Assembly (NCBI GenBank): GCA_947494325.1
Contig: CANLUS010000004.1
Location: forward strand, 287,321-351,320
Direction of reading: 5' to 3'
Source of the DNA: an uncultured Flavobacteriaceae bacterium
Lineage (GTDB): Bacteria > Bacteroidota > Bacteroidia > Flavobacteriales > Flavobacteriaceae
Length of the DNA stretch: 64,000 nt
Part shown: one piece after another, positions 1 through 8,916 of the stretch
Layout of the letters: the number at the start of each line of letters is the position of its first letter
Position numbering within the stretch: position 1 is the first letter of the stretch
Position numbers and translations under genes: made by a program
The notes under the pieces: generated by a model
The model's input: the letters and a program-made list of their open reading frames with translations, nothing else
Database searches by the model: none
Told to the model about the DNA's origin: nothing

Positions 1-662
1 ACATGTCTCGCCTCAATATTTAATGGGTAACTACTCACTCTTTCAATATAAGATTTGGAGGCATCTAATCTTGAAATTTTATATTGTCTTCTTCTAAAAT
101 CTGGAAAACCTATCGCCTTTACATCTTTTGTGAAAAGATCTGTAGCGTCGATTACCGTACCTGTTGAATCTTTGCTAAATGCCTTTATAGGGAAAGAGTA
201 TAAGATAGGTTCAAAATTCGAATTTACAACAGCTTCATGAACCGGCAGCGAATCTGCAGCTACCACTTGATGTGATACCACTCGTAATAATATTTTCTTA
301 CCGTGCTTTTGCCAGCGTAATACTTGGGTATTCTGTTTTCCACCCCCAAAGCCAATCCCTGATGCTGTTTTGGCAATTCGAGTTACCATTAACATTTCAC
401 GCTCTAGTAAAGAATCCGGAATTTCGAAAAAATACTTTTCATCTAGTGAATGTACTTTAAAAAGTCCTTCATCAGTTTTAGCTTTTTTCGTAATTACTTT
501 TGAATAAGGAAGTATTGCTCCTTTTTTAGGCTTAGGTTTGGGTGCGGGAGCAGCCGTTTTACCTTTCTTTTTTTTCTTGGATTTTTTTTGCGCCTGAGCC
601 TCAGTTGCTAAACCGAATACAAACAGCACCACCAAAAATCTGGTTATTACTTGTTTTAACAT
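1..662 (-). CDS. Zinc-dependent metalloprotease, DUF5118/DUF5117 type (5' part only)
   Basis: The reading frame opens at an ATG at 662 and runs off the left edge, so only the first ~220 residues are visible. They show a signal peptide ending in AQA-QKK, a lysine/proline-rich linker (residues ~27-50), and then the conserved start of the large Bacteroidetes zinc-metalloprotease family. That start includes a 'tRIAKTASGIGFGGGK' stretch followed by 'VLRWQKHGKKILLR' and 'DSLPVHEAVVNSNFEPIL'. This corresponds to DUF5118 and the beginning of DUF5117. The HExxH zinc site of the family would lie beyond the window, so activity cannot be judged. The protein is exported, either periplasmic or at the surface. 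It is transcribed leftwards as its own unit, since a terminator for the upstream gene lies at 775-797. Confidence 0.85.
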   Translation of the reverse strand, partial: MLKQVITRFLVVLFVFGLATEAQAQKKSKKKKKGKTAAPAPKPKPKKGAILPYSKVITKKAKTDEGLFKVHSLDEKYFFEIPDSLLEREMLMVTRIAKTASGIGFGGGKQNTQVLRWQKHGKKILLRVVSHQVVAADSLPVHEAVVNSNFEPILYSFPIKAFSKDSTGTVIDATDLFTKDVKAIGFPDFRRRQYKISRLDASKSYIERVSSYPLNIEARH

Positions 663-774
663 CTTGTATAAATTTATTATTGTTAGTTGAAACTTTTGAG
701 TAAAAGTTACAGGGCTCGAAATTATAAAAACAAGTAGTGTTAATTTCTTAATTAAATGTTAAAGAAAATAAAAA

Positions 775-797
775 AAGCCAACTAAAATAGTTGACTT
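775..797 (-). terminator. Intrinsic terminator after the 541-aa exported protein gene
   Basis: Read on the minus strand, 9-nt arms pair fully with one G-U wobble around a 5-nt loop, and a run of T follows (complement of 770-774). It lies 26 nt past the stop at 823 and before the metalloprotease start at 662, so it separates the two genes. Confidence 0.75.
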
Positions 798-822
798 TCT
801 TTATTATTCTAATAACTTTCTT

Positions 823-2448
823 TTACTTACAGCCATCTTTATACTCTTGGGCAAAAGCAACTAAACTTTCTCCTGTATTTGAGAACGATCCTTCTTTAGC
901 CAAAGACGCCAAATCTGGACAATCAGCTACTAACTTTGCCAATTTCTTTTTAAAGCCTATAGAAAAGGCCAAAGACGAAGTAGACTGTGCCTTTTTTGCA
1001 CCTGCCTTAAATAAAACTAACTCGTTTTTATATTGATATACACTAATCTTATCTGACTTGTATAACACTTTAGCAAAGTAAAATTTAGCACCATCAAGAC
1101 TTACAGTATTTCCTTGACTCTCGCTTGAATTTGAATTGAACTTCACTGCAGCATACTCACTTCCATTTACAACATATGAAGCATTTTGTCTCGCAAAATA
1201 ATTTTTACTTTTTGCGTTACCATCGTCATCTAAGGTATATACCTTTAAAGAGTTTTTAAAATACTTTGTTAAATCGAGTTTACTTACATCAACATCGTCA
1301 GTCAATTTCAATTTCAATTTTCCTTCGACTGTAGACCCATCTGAATTGGTGAATATTGTCTCGATATACTTATCCTTAGCTACTGGTGCATCATCTACAA
1401 TTTCATCTTCTGCTGAGGCAACATCATTACTTCCAGAATTATCAACCGTTACTACTGGAAAGTGTCTGGTAGTCAACTTGTTTACTTCAAATGCCTTTTT
1501 TAAAGCTTCAACATCCTTAATCAACCTTTTACCATCTTTCTTATCATAGTCATTCTCGATTACTTTATTCGCATACTCTAACGCTTTATCTGGCATGTCA
1601 AAATGATAATACAAACGACCAATATTATAATAACTAGCATATCTCATTTTACGATGCTTCTTCTTCTTAACTTCAGTATAGTTTGGAACAACGCTTTCAA
1701 AATAAGCCACAATCGGATCTAATTCTTTTTGTAATTCATCTAAAGGTGCCTCATGCGAAATTTTCCCTAACATGCTTTTCATATCTGCCAACGCTTTATT
1801 ATGACCAGCATAATCACTATTTTTCTTCGAATCTAAAATCCAAAATAACTCGTTATCTACATAAGGCTCATATCCATAAAGACGATTTAATTTTCTGTTG
1901 ATTTGATACGTAGAATTTGAAACGAATTCTCTTTGAAACTTACTCTTTAAATTAGCGGAGTTATTTTTATAATAATTGGATGCCTTCGAATAAGAATTGT
2001 ACTCACTGCCTTTATGTGTTTTTTGAGTTCCTAAAGTAAATGAAAGCGGTTTTCCTTGTGAATTTTTAACACTATAACTTCCTCTTGTACTATAGGTAAT
2101 AACAGGTGTATAAAACCTATCGGTACTCGTAATTTTACCATCTTTATCTTTGTTTACCTTTTCTCTTTTAGAGATTTTTACTTCGTCAATAATTACTCTA
2201 TCAATATCTATATTGACATTAATTGTTGCTTCTGTTCCTAATTTTTCAAAACCATATACCTTAATTTTATCTGCAACCCTACGATTGTTAGATTCTACTG
2301 AATACGTTCTGAAGCTTTCATCCAAAATAGGATTAGTTGGTAAGTTCGTATACTTTACTTTAATATACTGTCTATCTAAATCTACTTTTTGAGCATAAGA
2401 TGATAGCGTTACGAAACCTACTAATAATAGCAGTGCACTTCTTTTCAT
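823..2448 (-). CDS. Exported protein of unknown function, 541 aa
   Basis: I do not recognise a named family. Residues 1-19 are a clean signal peptide (MKRSALLLLVGFVTLSSYA, then QK), so the protein leaves the cytoplasm. There is no lipobox. Residues ~20-200 are beta-rich. Residues ~235-320 are helical and contain a motif like one tetratricopeptide unit ('YNIGRLYYHFDMPDKALEYANKVIEND'), followed by an acidic linker (~335-355). The C-terminal ~180 residues are again beta-rich with lysine runs and two cysteines ('ADCPD' and a C-terminal 'DGCK') that could form a disulphide. It is a single gene with its own terminator at 775-797. Its position next to a DUF5117 metalloprotease may be chance. The coding call is firm, the function unknown. 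Confidence 0.8.
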   Translation of the reverse strand: MKRSALLLLVGFVTLSSYAQKVDLDRQYIKVKYTNLPTNPILDESFRTYSVESNNRRVADKIKVYGFEKLGTEATINVNIDIDRVIIDEVKISKREKVNKDKDGKITSTDRFYTPVITYSTRGSYSVKNSQGKPLSFTLGTQKTHKGSEYNSYSKASNYYKNNSANLKSKFQREFVSNSTYQINRKLNRLYGYEPYVDNELFWILDSKKNSDYAGHNKALADMKSMLGKISHEAPLDELQKELDPIVAYFESVVPNYTEVKKKKHRKMRYASYYNIGRLYYHFDMPDKALEYANKVIENDYDKKDGKRLIKDVEALKKAFEVNKLTTRHFPVVTVDNSGSNDVASAEDEIVDDAPVAKDKYIETIFTNSDGSTVEGKLKLKLTDDVDVSKLDLTKYFKNSLKVYTLDDDGNAKSKNYFARQNASYVVNGSEYAAVKFNSNSSESQGNTVSLDGAKFYFAKVLYKSDKISVYQYKNELVLFKAGAKKAQSTSSLAFSIGFKKKLAKLVADCPDLASLAKEGSFSNTGESLVAFAQEYKDGCK

Positions 2449-2587
2449 TTTAATTGATTGTTTTTAGTTTAACGACTTTTAAGAATAAGATTAACGGTAG
2501 ATTTATACATATATTATACGATAATCTAAATTTAAACTTACACCTCATTTACAGGAATCGTTCCAAAAAAGAATGGCAGATATGTTA

Positions 2588-4018
2588 TCAAAAAATGAGA
2601 GGAATAATAAATTGGAACAACAAAATGAGTAATAGCACTGCAATAATATTGAGTATTACACCTGCTTTTACCATTTGATTCACTTTGATATAACCACTTG
2701 CAAAAACGATGGCGTTAGGAGGTGTCGCCATAGGCAACATAAACGCACAACTACTCGCCATGGTCACCGGAATGAGAACATATAGAATTGGCACTCCTAA
2801 TCCGATGGCAATACCTGCAACTACTGGAGCCAAGACGGCAACTAGCGCTACATTACTCATCAATTCTGTCATAAATAACATAAGAATAATGAGCAAAGAC
2901 ACCGTTAGAAAAATACTAAAATTTCCGGCTTTAATAGCTTCTGTAACAACATCGACCAATCCACTTGTTGACATTCCTTTAGCCAATGCCAATCCTCCTC
3001 CAAAAAGAATCAAAATACCCCAAGCTAGTTTTTGAGTGTCGCTCCATTTGATAATAAAGTCACCTTCTTTGAAGCTAAAAGGAACGGCGAATAAAGCAAT
3101 TGCCGCGCTCATGCTTATAATAGTGTCTGATAGTGCTAAATTCGGAATTAACTTATTGATCAGCGTTCTAAATACCCAAAGAAAAACTGTCACTCCAAAT
3201 ATGAGTAGTACGCGCTTTTCTTTTGCCGATAACGCACCTAATTTTTTTAGTTCACTATCTATAACTTCTTTGGAAGCATTGAACCGAATATTTTTATTAG
3301 GAAACATCCATTTTACCAAGACAACATAAATAATAGCAATCATTAAAATTGAAAATGGCAATCCAAAAGTCATCCACTTTAAAAATGAAATCTCGATATT
3401 ATATTCGTTTTCTAACAAGCCTATTAATACTGAATTTGGCGGCGTTCCAATAACTGTAGCAATACCTCCGGCATTTGCCGAAAAGGCGATACCCAGCATC
3501 ACACTTAATGCAAAATTTTGATCGTCTTTCGTAAAGCCATCTTCATCGTTAATTAGCAAATGTATTACCGATAGTGCAATTGGTAACATTACCACTGTAC
3601 TTGCCGTGTTGCTAATCCACATGCTCATCAAACCTGTAGCTATCATAAACCCGAGCACTACCTTATTGGGAGTCGTTCCCGTTAAACGGATAATATTCAA
3701 GGCTATACGTTTATGTAGATTGACTTTTTCGAGTGCTAGTGCTAATACAAAACCTCCGAAGAATAAGAAAATAATCGGACTGCCATAATTAGCTCCAACC
3801 TCGGCAATAGGCATTATCTTGAGCAAAGGAAATAATACCAAAGGCAATAGTGCTGTCACGGAGATGGATACGGTTTCTGTGATCCACCAAGTAACCATCC
3901 ACAACGCCACACCAATGACGGCGTCTCCTTGTTGAGATACCAAATCGAACGGTAGGTTAATGGCTATTAGAAATAATAGCGGCCCTAAAAAAAGGCCGAT
4001 TTTTTTTGATGCTGGCAT
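2588..4018 (-). CDS. DASS/SLC13-family sodium-coupled anion symporter
   Basis: A 476-residue polytopic inner-membrane protein of about 11-12 hydrophobic segments, the usual size for the divalent anion:Na+ symporter family. Family signatures include the first SNT substrate/Na+ motif in 'MWISNTASTVVMLPIAL' (about residue 140). A 'GGIATVIGTPPN' stretch follows at about residue 190-200, and the second-repeat equivalent is 'MTELMSNVALVAVLAP' with 'PMATPPNAIVFASG' near residues 380-440. These two pseudo-repeats bind Na+ and carboxylate in VcINDY. Substrates in the family are C4-dicarboxylates, citrate or sulfate, and the sequence alone does not decide. Transcription is leftwards and separate from lysS, whose terminator lies at 4051-4077. 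Confidence 0.88.
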   Translation of the reverse strand: MPASKKIGLFLGPLLFLIAINLPFDLVSQQGDAVIGVALWMVTWWITETVSISVTALLPLVLFPLLKIMPIAEVGANYGSPIIFLFFGGFVLALALEKVNLHKRIALNIIRLTGTTPNKVVLGFMIATGLMSMWISNTASTVVMLPIALSVIHLLINDEDGFTKDDQNFALSVMLGIAFSANAGGIATVIGTPPNSVLIGLLENEYNIEISFLKWMTFGLPFSILMIAIIYVVLVKWMFPNKNIRFNASKEVIDSELKKLGALSAKEKRVLLIFGVTVFLWVFRTLINKLIPNLALSDTIISMSAAIALFAVPFSFKEGDFIIKWSDTQKLAWGILILFGGGLALAKGMSTSGLVDVVTEAIKAGNFSIFLTVSLLIILMLFMTELMSNVALVAVLAPVVAGIAIGLGVPILYVLIPVTMASSCAFMLPMATPPNAIVFASGYIKVNQMVKAGVILNIIAVLLLILLFQFIIPLIF

Positions 4019-4050
4019 ATACCATACGAATATAAATTATTTCAAACAAA

Positions 4051-4077
4051 AAAGGAATTACATGTTGTAATTCCTTT
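4051..4077 (-). terminator. Intrinsic terminator after lysS
   Basis: Perfect 12-bp arms with a 3-nt loop lie 45 nt past the lysS stop. On the minus strand a run of seven T follows directly. It separates lysS from the DASS transporter gene. Confidence 0.85.
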
Positions 4078-4121
4078 TGAATATTTAATTTTAGTCTTGT
4101 TTAGCTTTGACAAGCAAGGCA

Positions 4122-5816
4122 TTATATAACTTCTACAAAAAGGCCGTCTTCCGTTTTTATCACTTTTGCTAAGTTATTTTTAGTCAACCCTTTAATGGAC
4201 TTGTCCCATTTTTTATTGCTCAAGCCAGATTGTGCTTTTAACTCATTTAAATCTATCTTTTCTACTTTCTGTAGAGTCGCAAGCAATGCCTTTTCTTCAT
4301 CATTTAGTTCTACTGAAGGCACTTTTCGTTCGGGACGCATTTGAGGAAAAAACAACACCTCTTGAATCGACTGGTTGTTAGTTAAGAACATAATCAAGCG
4401 ATCCATTCCAATACCCAATCCTGAGGTAGGAGGCATTCCGTATTCTAAGGCACGTAAAAAATCATAATCAATGAATTCTGTTGCCTCGTCATCTCCCTTT
4501 GCCGCTAATTTTAATTGCGCTTCAAAACGTTCACGTTGATCAATAGGATCATTCAATTCTGAATACGCATTTGCGATTTCCTTACCACAAACCATCAGCT
4601 CAAAACGCTCTGTCAATTCTGGATTTTCGCGATGCTCTTTACACAAAGGGCTCATTTCCTTTGGATAATCTGTTATATACGTTGGTTGTATATAATTACC
4701 CTCACATTTTTCACCAAAAATCTCATCAATGAGCTTTCCTTTACCCATCGTTTCATCAACTTCAATACCCATTTCTTTGGCTGCTGCTCTTAGTTCAGCT
4801 TCAGATTTACCTGTAATATCAAAACCAGTAAAATTCTTAATTGAATCGGTCATGGTTACACGAGCATACGGTGCTTTAAAATCAATCTCGTTCTCTCCGA
4901 AAGTAGCTTTTGTAGTTCCGTTAACGGCAATTGCACAATATTCTAACAACTTTTCTACAAACTCCATCATCCAGTTATAATCTTTGTAGGCTACATAGAT
5001 TTCCATCGCTGTAAATTCTGGATTGTGAGTTCTATCCATTCCTTCATTACGGAAATTCTTAGAAAACTCATACACTCCATCAAAACCTCCGACAATTAAT
5101 CGTTTCAAATACAATTCATTAGCAATACGCATATACAATGGGATATCCAATGAATTATGATGTGTTACAAAAGGACGTGCCGCGGCTCCACCCGGAATAG
5201 GTTGCAAAATTGGTGTCTCTACCTCAAAATAACCCGCGTCATTAAAAAACTGACGCATGGCATTAAATAGTTTTGTTCTCTTTACAAATACTTCTTTCAC
5301 ATTTGGGTTTACAACCAAATCAGCATAACGCTGTCGATATCTCAATTCTGGATCGGTAAAGGCATCATAGACTACGCCATCTTTTTCTTTTGGCAATGGC
5401 AATGGCTTTAAAGCTTTACTTAGTAACGTGAAATCTTTTACTCTAACGGTAATCTCACCAACTTTCGTTGTGAATAAATCACCTTCAATTCCAACAAAAT
5501 CACCTAAGTCAAGTAATTTTTTAAAGACTTCATTATACTTCGTTTTATCTTCACCTGGACAAATTTCATCTCTATTAAAATATACCTGAATTCTTCCGTT
5601 AGCATCTTGCAATTGCGCGAATGATGCTTTACCTTGAATATTGATTGCCATTAATCTACCGGCAACAACAACCTGTTTACCTTCCTTATAATCTTCCTTA
5701 ATCTCCTTTGAAGTACTCGTTACTGGATATAAGTCAGCTGGATAAGGATTGATACCTACGGCTCTCAATTTAGAAAGCTTCTCACGTCTAACAATTTCTT
5801 GTTCTGATAATTGCAT
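4122..5816 (-). CDS. lysS: Lysine--tRNA ligase, class II
   Basis: It charges tRNA-Lys in the cytoplasm. Residues ~45-135 are the N-terminal OB-fold that binds the anticodon ('[11 protein letters not shown]...[16 protein letters not shown]'). The class II catalytic core follows with motif 2 at ~254-272 ('[20 protein letters not shown]') and motif 3 at ~466-480 ('[13 protein letters not shown]'). At 564 aa it is about 60 longer than E. coli LysS. The excess is mostly a C-terminal extension after residue ~500, lysine-rich and probably helical ('[19 protein letters not shown]'), a known feature of Bacteroidetes LysRS. A TAATTTTG box 19 bp upstream supports this start. The gene is monocistronic with a terminator at 4051-4077. 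Confidence 0.97.
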   Translation of the reverse strand: MQLSEQEIVRREKLSKLRAVGINPYPADLYPVTSTSKEIKEDYKEGKQVVVAGRLMAINIQGKASFAQLQDANGRIQVYFNRDEICPGEDKTKYNEVFKKLLDLGDFVGIEGDLFTTKVGEITVRVKDFTLLSKALKPLPLPKEKDGVVYDAFTDPELRYRQRYADLVVNPNVKEVFVKRTKLFNAMRQFFNDAGYFEVETPILQPIPGGAAARPFVTHHNSLDIPLYMRIANELYLKRLIVGGFDGVYEFSKNFRNEGMDRTHNPEFTAMEIYVAYKDYNWMMEFVEKLLEYCAIAVNGTTKATFGENEIDFKAPYARVTMTDSIKNFTGFDITGKSEAELRAAAKEMGIEVDETMGKGKLIDEIFGEKCEGNYIQPTYITDYPKEMSPLCKEHRENPELTERFELMVCGKEIANAYSELNDPIDQRERFEAQLKLAAKGDDEATEFIDYDFLRALEYGMPPTSGLGIGMDRLIMFLTNNQSIQEVLFFPQMRPERKVPSVELNDEEKALLATLQKVEKIDLNELKAQSGLSNKKWDKSIKGLTKNNLAKVIKTEDGLFVEVI

Positions 5817-5834
5817 AGTATAATTTTAAAGTTG

Positions 5835-5842
5835 CAAAATTA
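5835..5842 (-). promoter_or_regulatory. Candidate -7 box for lysS
   Basis: TAATTTTG on the minus strand matches the flavobacterial -7 consensus TAnnTTTG and ends 19 bp before the lysS ATG. No clear -33 TTG was found at the usual distance. Confidence 0.45.
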
Positions 5843-5871
5843 CACTATTTACAAAAAGAAATACAGAATTT

Positions 5872-6750
5872 TTAATTTGATTTTATCATCGTCAAATTTT
5901 CTTGAATTCCCTTGTGATTCGGATGAACGTCTAATGCTTGATTCAACACTTTTACAGCTCTTTCCTTGTGACCATTTGCACCTAATGTATTCGCCAAACT
6001 CATATATGTTCTGGGTTGATCTGGAAATAGTATTGTATTTAATTTAAAGACTTGTATTGCTTGTTCTGTTTTATTCTGGGTTGTCAATAGCCTAGCATAT
6101 GTATTCAATTCGTACATATTCTTTGCTAGTTTCTTATAGCTTGACATTGACTTTAATGCTTTGTCATAAAAATCTTTGTCATTTACTATACGACTTACTT
6201 GATTTACTATTTCATAGTTTGATTGGTAATCACCATCCAAAATACTCAAAATATCTTCTTCCAAGGATTTAACTGGAGATTCGACAATTCTGTGAACCTC
6301 CTTTCCTTTTTTATAAAAAATAAAAGTTGGTACTCTATGAATATTTAATCCACGTTCTTCATGACCTGGACTTTGCTTATACATAGCTGGCTTTCGACTA
6401 ACGGCGATCATTGTAAGTTGATCCATCGGAAACTTAGCAGCTTCCAAAACTTTATAAAAACGAGGTACTTCTCTCCTACTGTCACCACACCAAGTTCCCA
6501 TAAAAGCTAAAATTTCATATTTCCTAAGCTTACTTTGAATTTTATCAATCACTTCTTCATTTAGCTGATAATCATTAAACTGACTCAAAAACCAATGCTT
6601 ATAATTGCTTGAAGTAAGTCCAGTTTTATCAATTTTACCAAGTAAATGAGGTTTTTTTCCTTGTTCGGAAATTTCAGTGTTTATTGATTGTGATTGCGAC
6701 GTACATGACCATACTAATGCCATGATTAAAATTAAATAGGTTTGTTTCAT
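5872..6750 (-). CDS. Thioredoxin-fold lipoprotein with TPR tail and CGDS active-site motif
   Basis: Residues 1-16 are a lipoprotein signal (ALVWSC, lipidated Cys16). Residues ~65-185 form a thioredoxin-like domain with W87-C88-G89-D90-S91 where thioredoxins have WCxxC, and with the conserved cis-Pro context 'IHRVPTFIFYKKGKEVHRIVE'. Residues ~190-290 look like tetratricopeptide helices ('AIQVFKLNTILFPDQPRTYMSLANTLG', 'AVKVLNQALDVHPNH'). Loss of the second cysteine means it cannot form the usual active-site disulphide. It could instead act through a mixed disulphide with a partner or as a binding or chaperone domain. It faces the periplasm or outer-membrane lumen. Neighbours do not suggest a pathway. 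Confidence 0.8.
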   Translation of the reverse strand: MKQTYLILIMALVWSCTSQSQSINTEISEQGKKPHLLGKIDKTGLTSSNYKHWFLSQFNDYQLNEEVIDKIQSKLRKYEILAFMGTWCGDSRREVPRFYKVLEAAKFPMDQLTMIAVSRKPAMYKQSPGHEERGLNIHRVPTFIFYKKGKEVHRIVESPVKSLEEDILSILDGDYQSNYEIVNQVSRIVNDKDFYDKALKSMSSYKKLAKNMYELNTYARLLTTQNKTEQAIQVFKLNTILFPDQPRTYMSLANTLGANGHKERAVKVLNQALDVHPNHKGIQENLTMIKSN

Positions 6751-6848
6751 CTGGAAATTTTTTGAAAGCTAAATTCAAAAAATAGACCTCTTAAACGTTC
6801 AAAATTGGGGTTGAAATAGGGACTAGAACCCCGGTGGATTTTTATTAA

Positions 6849-7898
6849 TTAATTATTATACAAGCTCTTAAGCTCATCTCTAGATTGTATACCTAACTTC
6901 TTATACAAATTATTGATATGTGTTTTGACAGTACTCAAACTCACGAAAATTTCAGAAGCGACTTCTTTATTTGTTTTATCCTGCAGAATCAATTCTAGAA
7001 TTTTTCGTTCTTGCTTGGTAAGTTGATTTGTTAAGTTCTCCTTTTTGGTTCGTTTTGCTTTTAATAACCAATACGCGAGAAAAAGATTCAAAAGTAGCGA
7101 TACAACAAGTAACGGGGTTATATATGGAATAAATACTTGTGATTGAGAAGCTATGATACCCTTATCGGACAATAATTCATTTTCATATTGTTTGGTATAA
7201 ACAGCGTTTGGATATCTTAAATTTAATCTATTCAACAATTTTTCATAATAATTATTTGTTTCTAAATCTTGCCTATAATAATCATATAGATCTCCACTTC
7301 TATCAGATAAAAAGTTATAGATATATAACTCACCCAAAGGTTCATCTATTTGTTCACCAAAATCTTGAAATACTGTGAACCACTTTCTGTTATTCAATTT
7401 TCTGTTTGCTTCGCTTCTAAAATCACCATAATCGTAACGCATTAGTTCTTTCAAAGAGTCTATTTGAAAAATTACGTCAGACTTTATGTTAGTAGATTGT
7501 ATACTGCAAAACATTTGATTGTTCCCAGAAATAGGTAAGTCGATTGTATCCTTATTATTCGCAATAAAAATAATTTCCTGACTATTGTCACAATGTCCAT
7601 TAAAATGATTTGTACTTTGTACATTCTCATCACAACTATCTACATGAATTCTGTAAATTCTATTTTCTAAATCGAGATTATTCCCTTTAAATTCAAAATA
7701 ACTATCTACAATGCTTGTTTTACTAATAATCTGCTCAGCGTGGACTCCCGAAATTTTTCGATAATCATCAACAATTGAGAGATAAGCATCACCACTCCAA
7801 GCATCATTTTCAATAGTACCTCGAAATACATACTGCGCATTTGCAGCGTAGTTCATTAACAATACCGAAACAATTAAAAAAAGGGTTCTCATTTTCAT
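6849..7898 (-). CDS. Membrane-anchored LuxR-family transcriptional regulator
   Basis: The N-terminus has a signal peptide (MRTLFLIVSVLLMNYAANAQ), so an extracytoplasmic domain of ~240 residues follows. One transmembrane helix lies at about residues 255-280 ('ITPLLVVSLLLNLFLAYWLL'). The cytoplasmic end is a GerE/LuxR helix-turn-helix of ~60 residues ('LTKQERKILELILQDKTNKEVASEIFVSLSTVKTHINNLY' region). The layout is a one-component receptor: an external sensor is linked directly to a DNA-binding domain. The frame extends upstream to a GTG at 7904, but ATG codons at 7898 and 7892 fit the signal peptide better, and I chose 7898. The ligand and targets are unknown. The external domain has a few cysteines (~90-135) but no named family that I can recognise. 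Confidence 0.82.
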   Translation of the reverse strand: MKMRTLFLIVSVLLMNYAANAQYVFRGTIENDAWSGDAYLSIVDDYRKISGVHAEQIISKTSIVDSYFEFKGNNLDLENRIYRIHVDSCDENVQSTNHFNGHCDNSQEIIFIANNKDTIDLPISGNNQMFCSIQSTNIKSDVIFQIDSLKELMRYDYGDFRSEANRKLNNRKWFTVFQDFGEQIDEPLGELYIYNFLSDRSGDLYDYYRQDLETNNYYEKLLNRLNLRYPNAVYTKQYENELLSDKGIIASQSQVFIPYITPLLVVSLLLNLFLAYWLLKAKRTKKENLTNQLTKQERKILELILQDKTNKEVASEIFVSLSTVKTHINNLYKKLGIQSRDELKSLYNN

Positions 7899-8000
7899 CG
7901 TCACTAAACTACTATAATTAATTCTTTTAAAAAAAGTAATTTTCTATAAAACGTAACAATTATGGTATCTCAGCGACCTATTAGTATAAATGAATTAACG

Positions 8001-8008
8001 TATATTTG
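8001..8008 (+). promoter_or_regulatory. Candidate -7 box for the yqaE-lipB unit
   Basis: TATATTTG matches TAnnTTTG exactly and lies 15 bp upstream of the Pmp3/YqaE start at 8024. No TTG is seen at -33. Confidence 0.5.
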
Positions 8009-8023
8009 TAAACGAAATAAAGT

Positions 8024-8182
8024 ATGAGCTTTTTTAGAGTATTATTATCAATTATTTGTCCGCCTCTTGCCGTAATCGACAAAGGCTGTGGTTCTATATT
8101 GATTGTATTTATTTTAACCATATTTGCCTGGATTCCAGGCGTATTGGGAGCTTTGATTATTTTGAATAATCCAAATCGTTAA
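8024..8182 (+). CDS. YqaE/Pmp3-family small membrane protein, 52 aa
   Basis: This small gene encodes a 52-residue protein starting MSFFRVLLSIICPPLAVIDK. It has two hydrophobic helices separated by 'DKGCGS', then the signature 'AWIPGVLGALIIL'. These are the hallmarks of the Pmp3/YqaE (UPF0057) proteolipid family: a CPPLAV motif in helix 1 and a W/Y-IPG motif in helix 2. Family members in yeast, plants and bacteria affect membrane potential and salt or cold tolerance, though the molecular role is unsettled. A TATATTTG promoter box lies 15 bp upstream. The stop codon is followed after only 3 nt by the lipB start, so the two are very likely co-transcribed and perhaps translationally coupled. Confidence 0.9.
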   Translation: MSFFRVLLSIICPPLAVIDKGCGSILIVFILTIFAWIPGVLGALIILNNPNR

Positions 8183-8185
8183 TGA

Positions 8186-8914
8186 ATGCAACATATAAAC
8201 TTACAAGATCTTGGAATCAAAGATTATAAAGAGACTTGGGATTACCAGGAAGAATTATTTGATGCCATTATTCAATTAAAGCGAAGAAATCGTAACGAAA
8301 ATTTGTCGCTTAATACTCCGAATCATTTTTTATTTGTTGAACATCCGCATGTATACACGCTCGGGAAAAGTGGAGACTTAAATAATCTATTGCTTAATGA
8401 GAAACAATTACATGAAAAAGGTATCACTTTTCATAAAATAAATCGTGGTGGAGATATCACTTATCACGGCTATGGTCAGATTGTAGGCTATCCAATATTA
8501 GATCTAGATAATTTCTTTAATGACATTCATAAATATATGCGCTTTTTAGAGGAGACCATGATACAAGTATTAGCCGAATACAATTTGAAAGGAGAGCGTA
8601 GTGAAGGTGAAACTGGTGTTTGGCTCGACGTGGGTACGCCATTTGCTAGAAAAATTTGTGCCTTAGGCGTACGAAGTAGCCGTTGGGTAACCATGCATGG
8701 ATTCGCTTTAAATGTGAATACCAACTTAGGCTATTTCGATCATATCATTCCTTGCGGAATACGTGGAAAAGCGGTGACCTCTTTAGAAGTTGAACTTGGC
8801 AGAAAAGTAGATGTCGCCGAAGTTAAACAGCATATTTTACATCATTTTTCTGCGATTTTTGAAGCGTCATTTTCACCAGTGAAAGAACCAGCTAAAAAAA
8901 AGATTCAGATTTAA
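8186..8914 (+). CDS. lipB: Octanoyl-[acyl-carrier-protein]:protein N-octanoyltransferase
   Basis: LipB moves octanoate from ACP to lipoyl domains of 2-oxoacid dehydrogenases and GcvH, the first step of lipoic acid synthesis in the cytoplasm. The 242-residue length is normal. Family motifs are present in order: 'HPHVYTLGKSGD' (~53-64), 'RGGDITYHGYGQIVGYPILDL' (87-107), the catalytic lysine in 'RKICALG' (K156) and the catalytic cysteine in 'IIPCGI' (C190). The C-terminal end is lysine-rich. The start at 8186 keeps the conserved N-terminus, and another ATG at 8182 is out of frame. It follows the Pmp3 gene by 3 nt. No lipA is in the window. Confidence 0.96.
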   Translation: MQHINLQDLGIKDYKETWDYQEELFDAIIQLKRRNRNENLSLNTPNHFLFVEHPHVYTLGKSGDLNNLLLNEKQLHEKGITFHKINRGGDITYHGYGQIVGYPILDLDNFFNDIHKYMRFLEETMIQVLAEYNLKGERSEGETGVWLDVGTPFARKICALGVRSSRWVTMHGFALNVNTNLGYFDHIIPCGIRGKAVTSLEVELGRKVDVAEVKQHILHHFSAIFEASFSPVKEPAKKKIQI

Positions 8915-8916
8915 TA

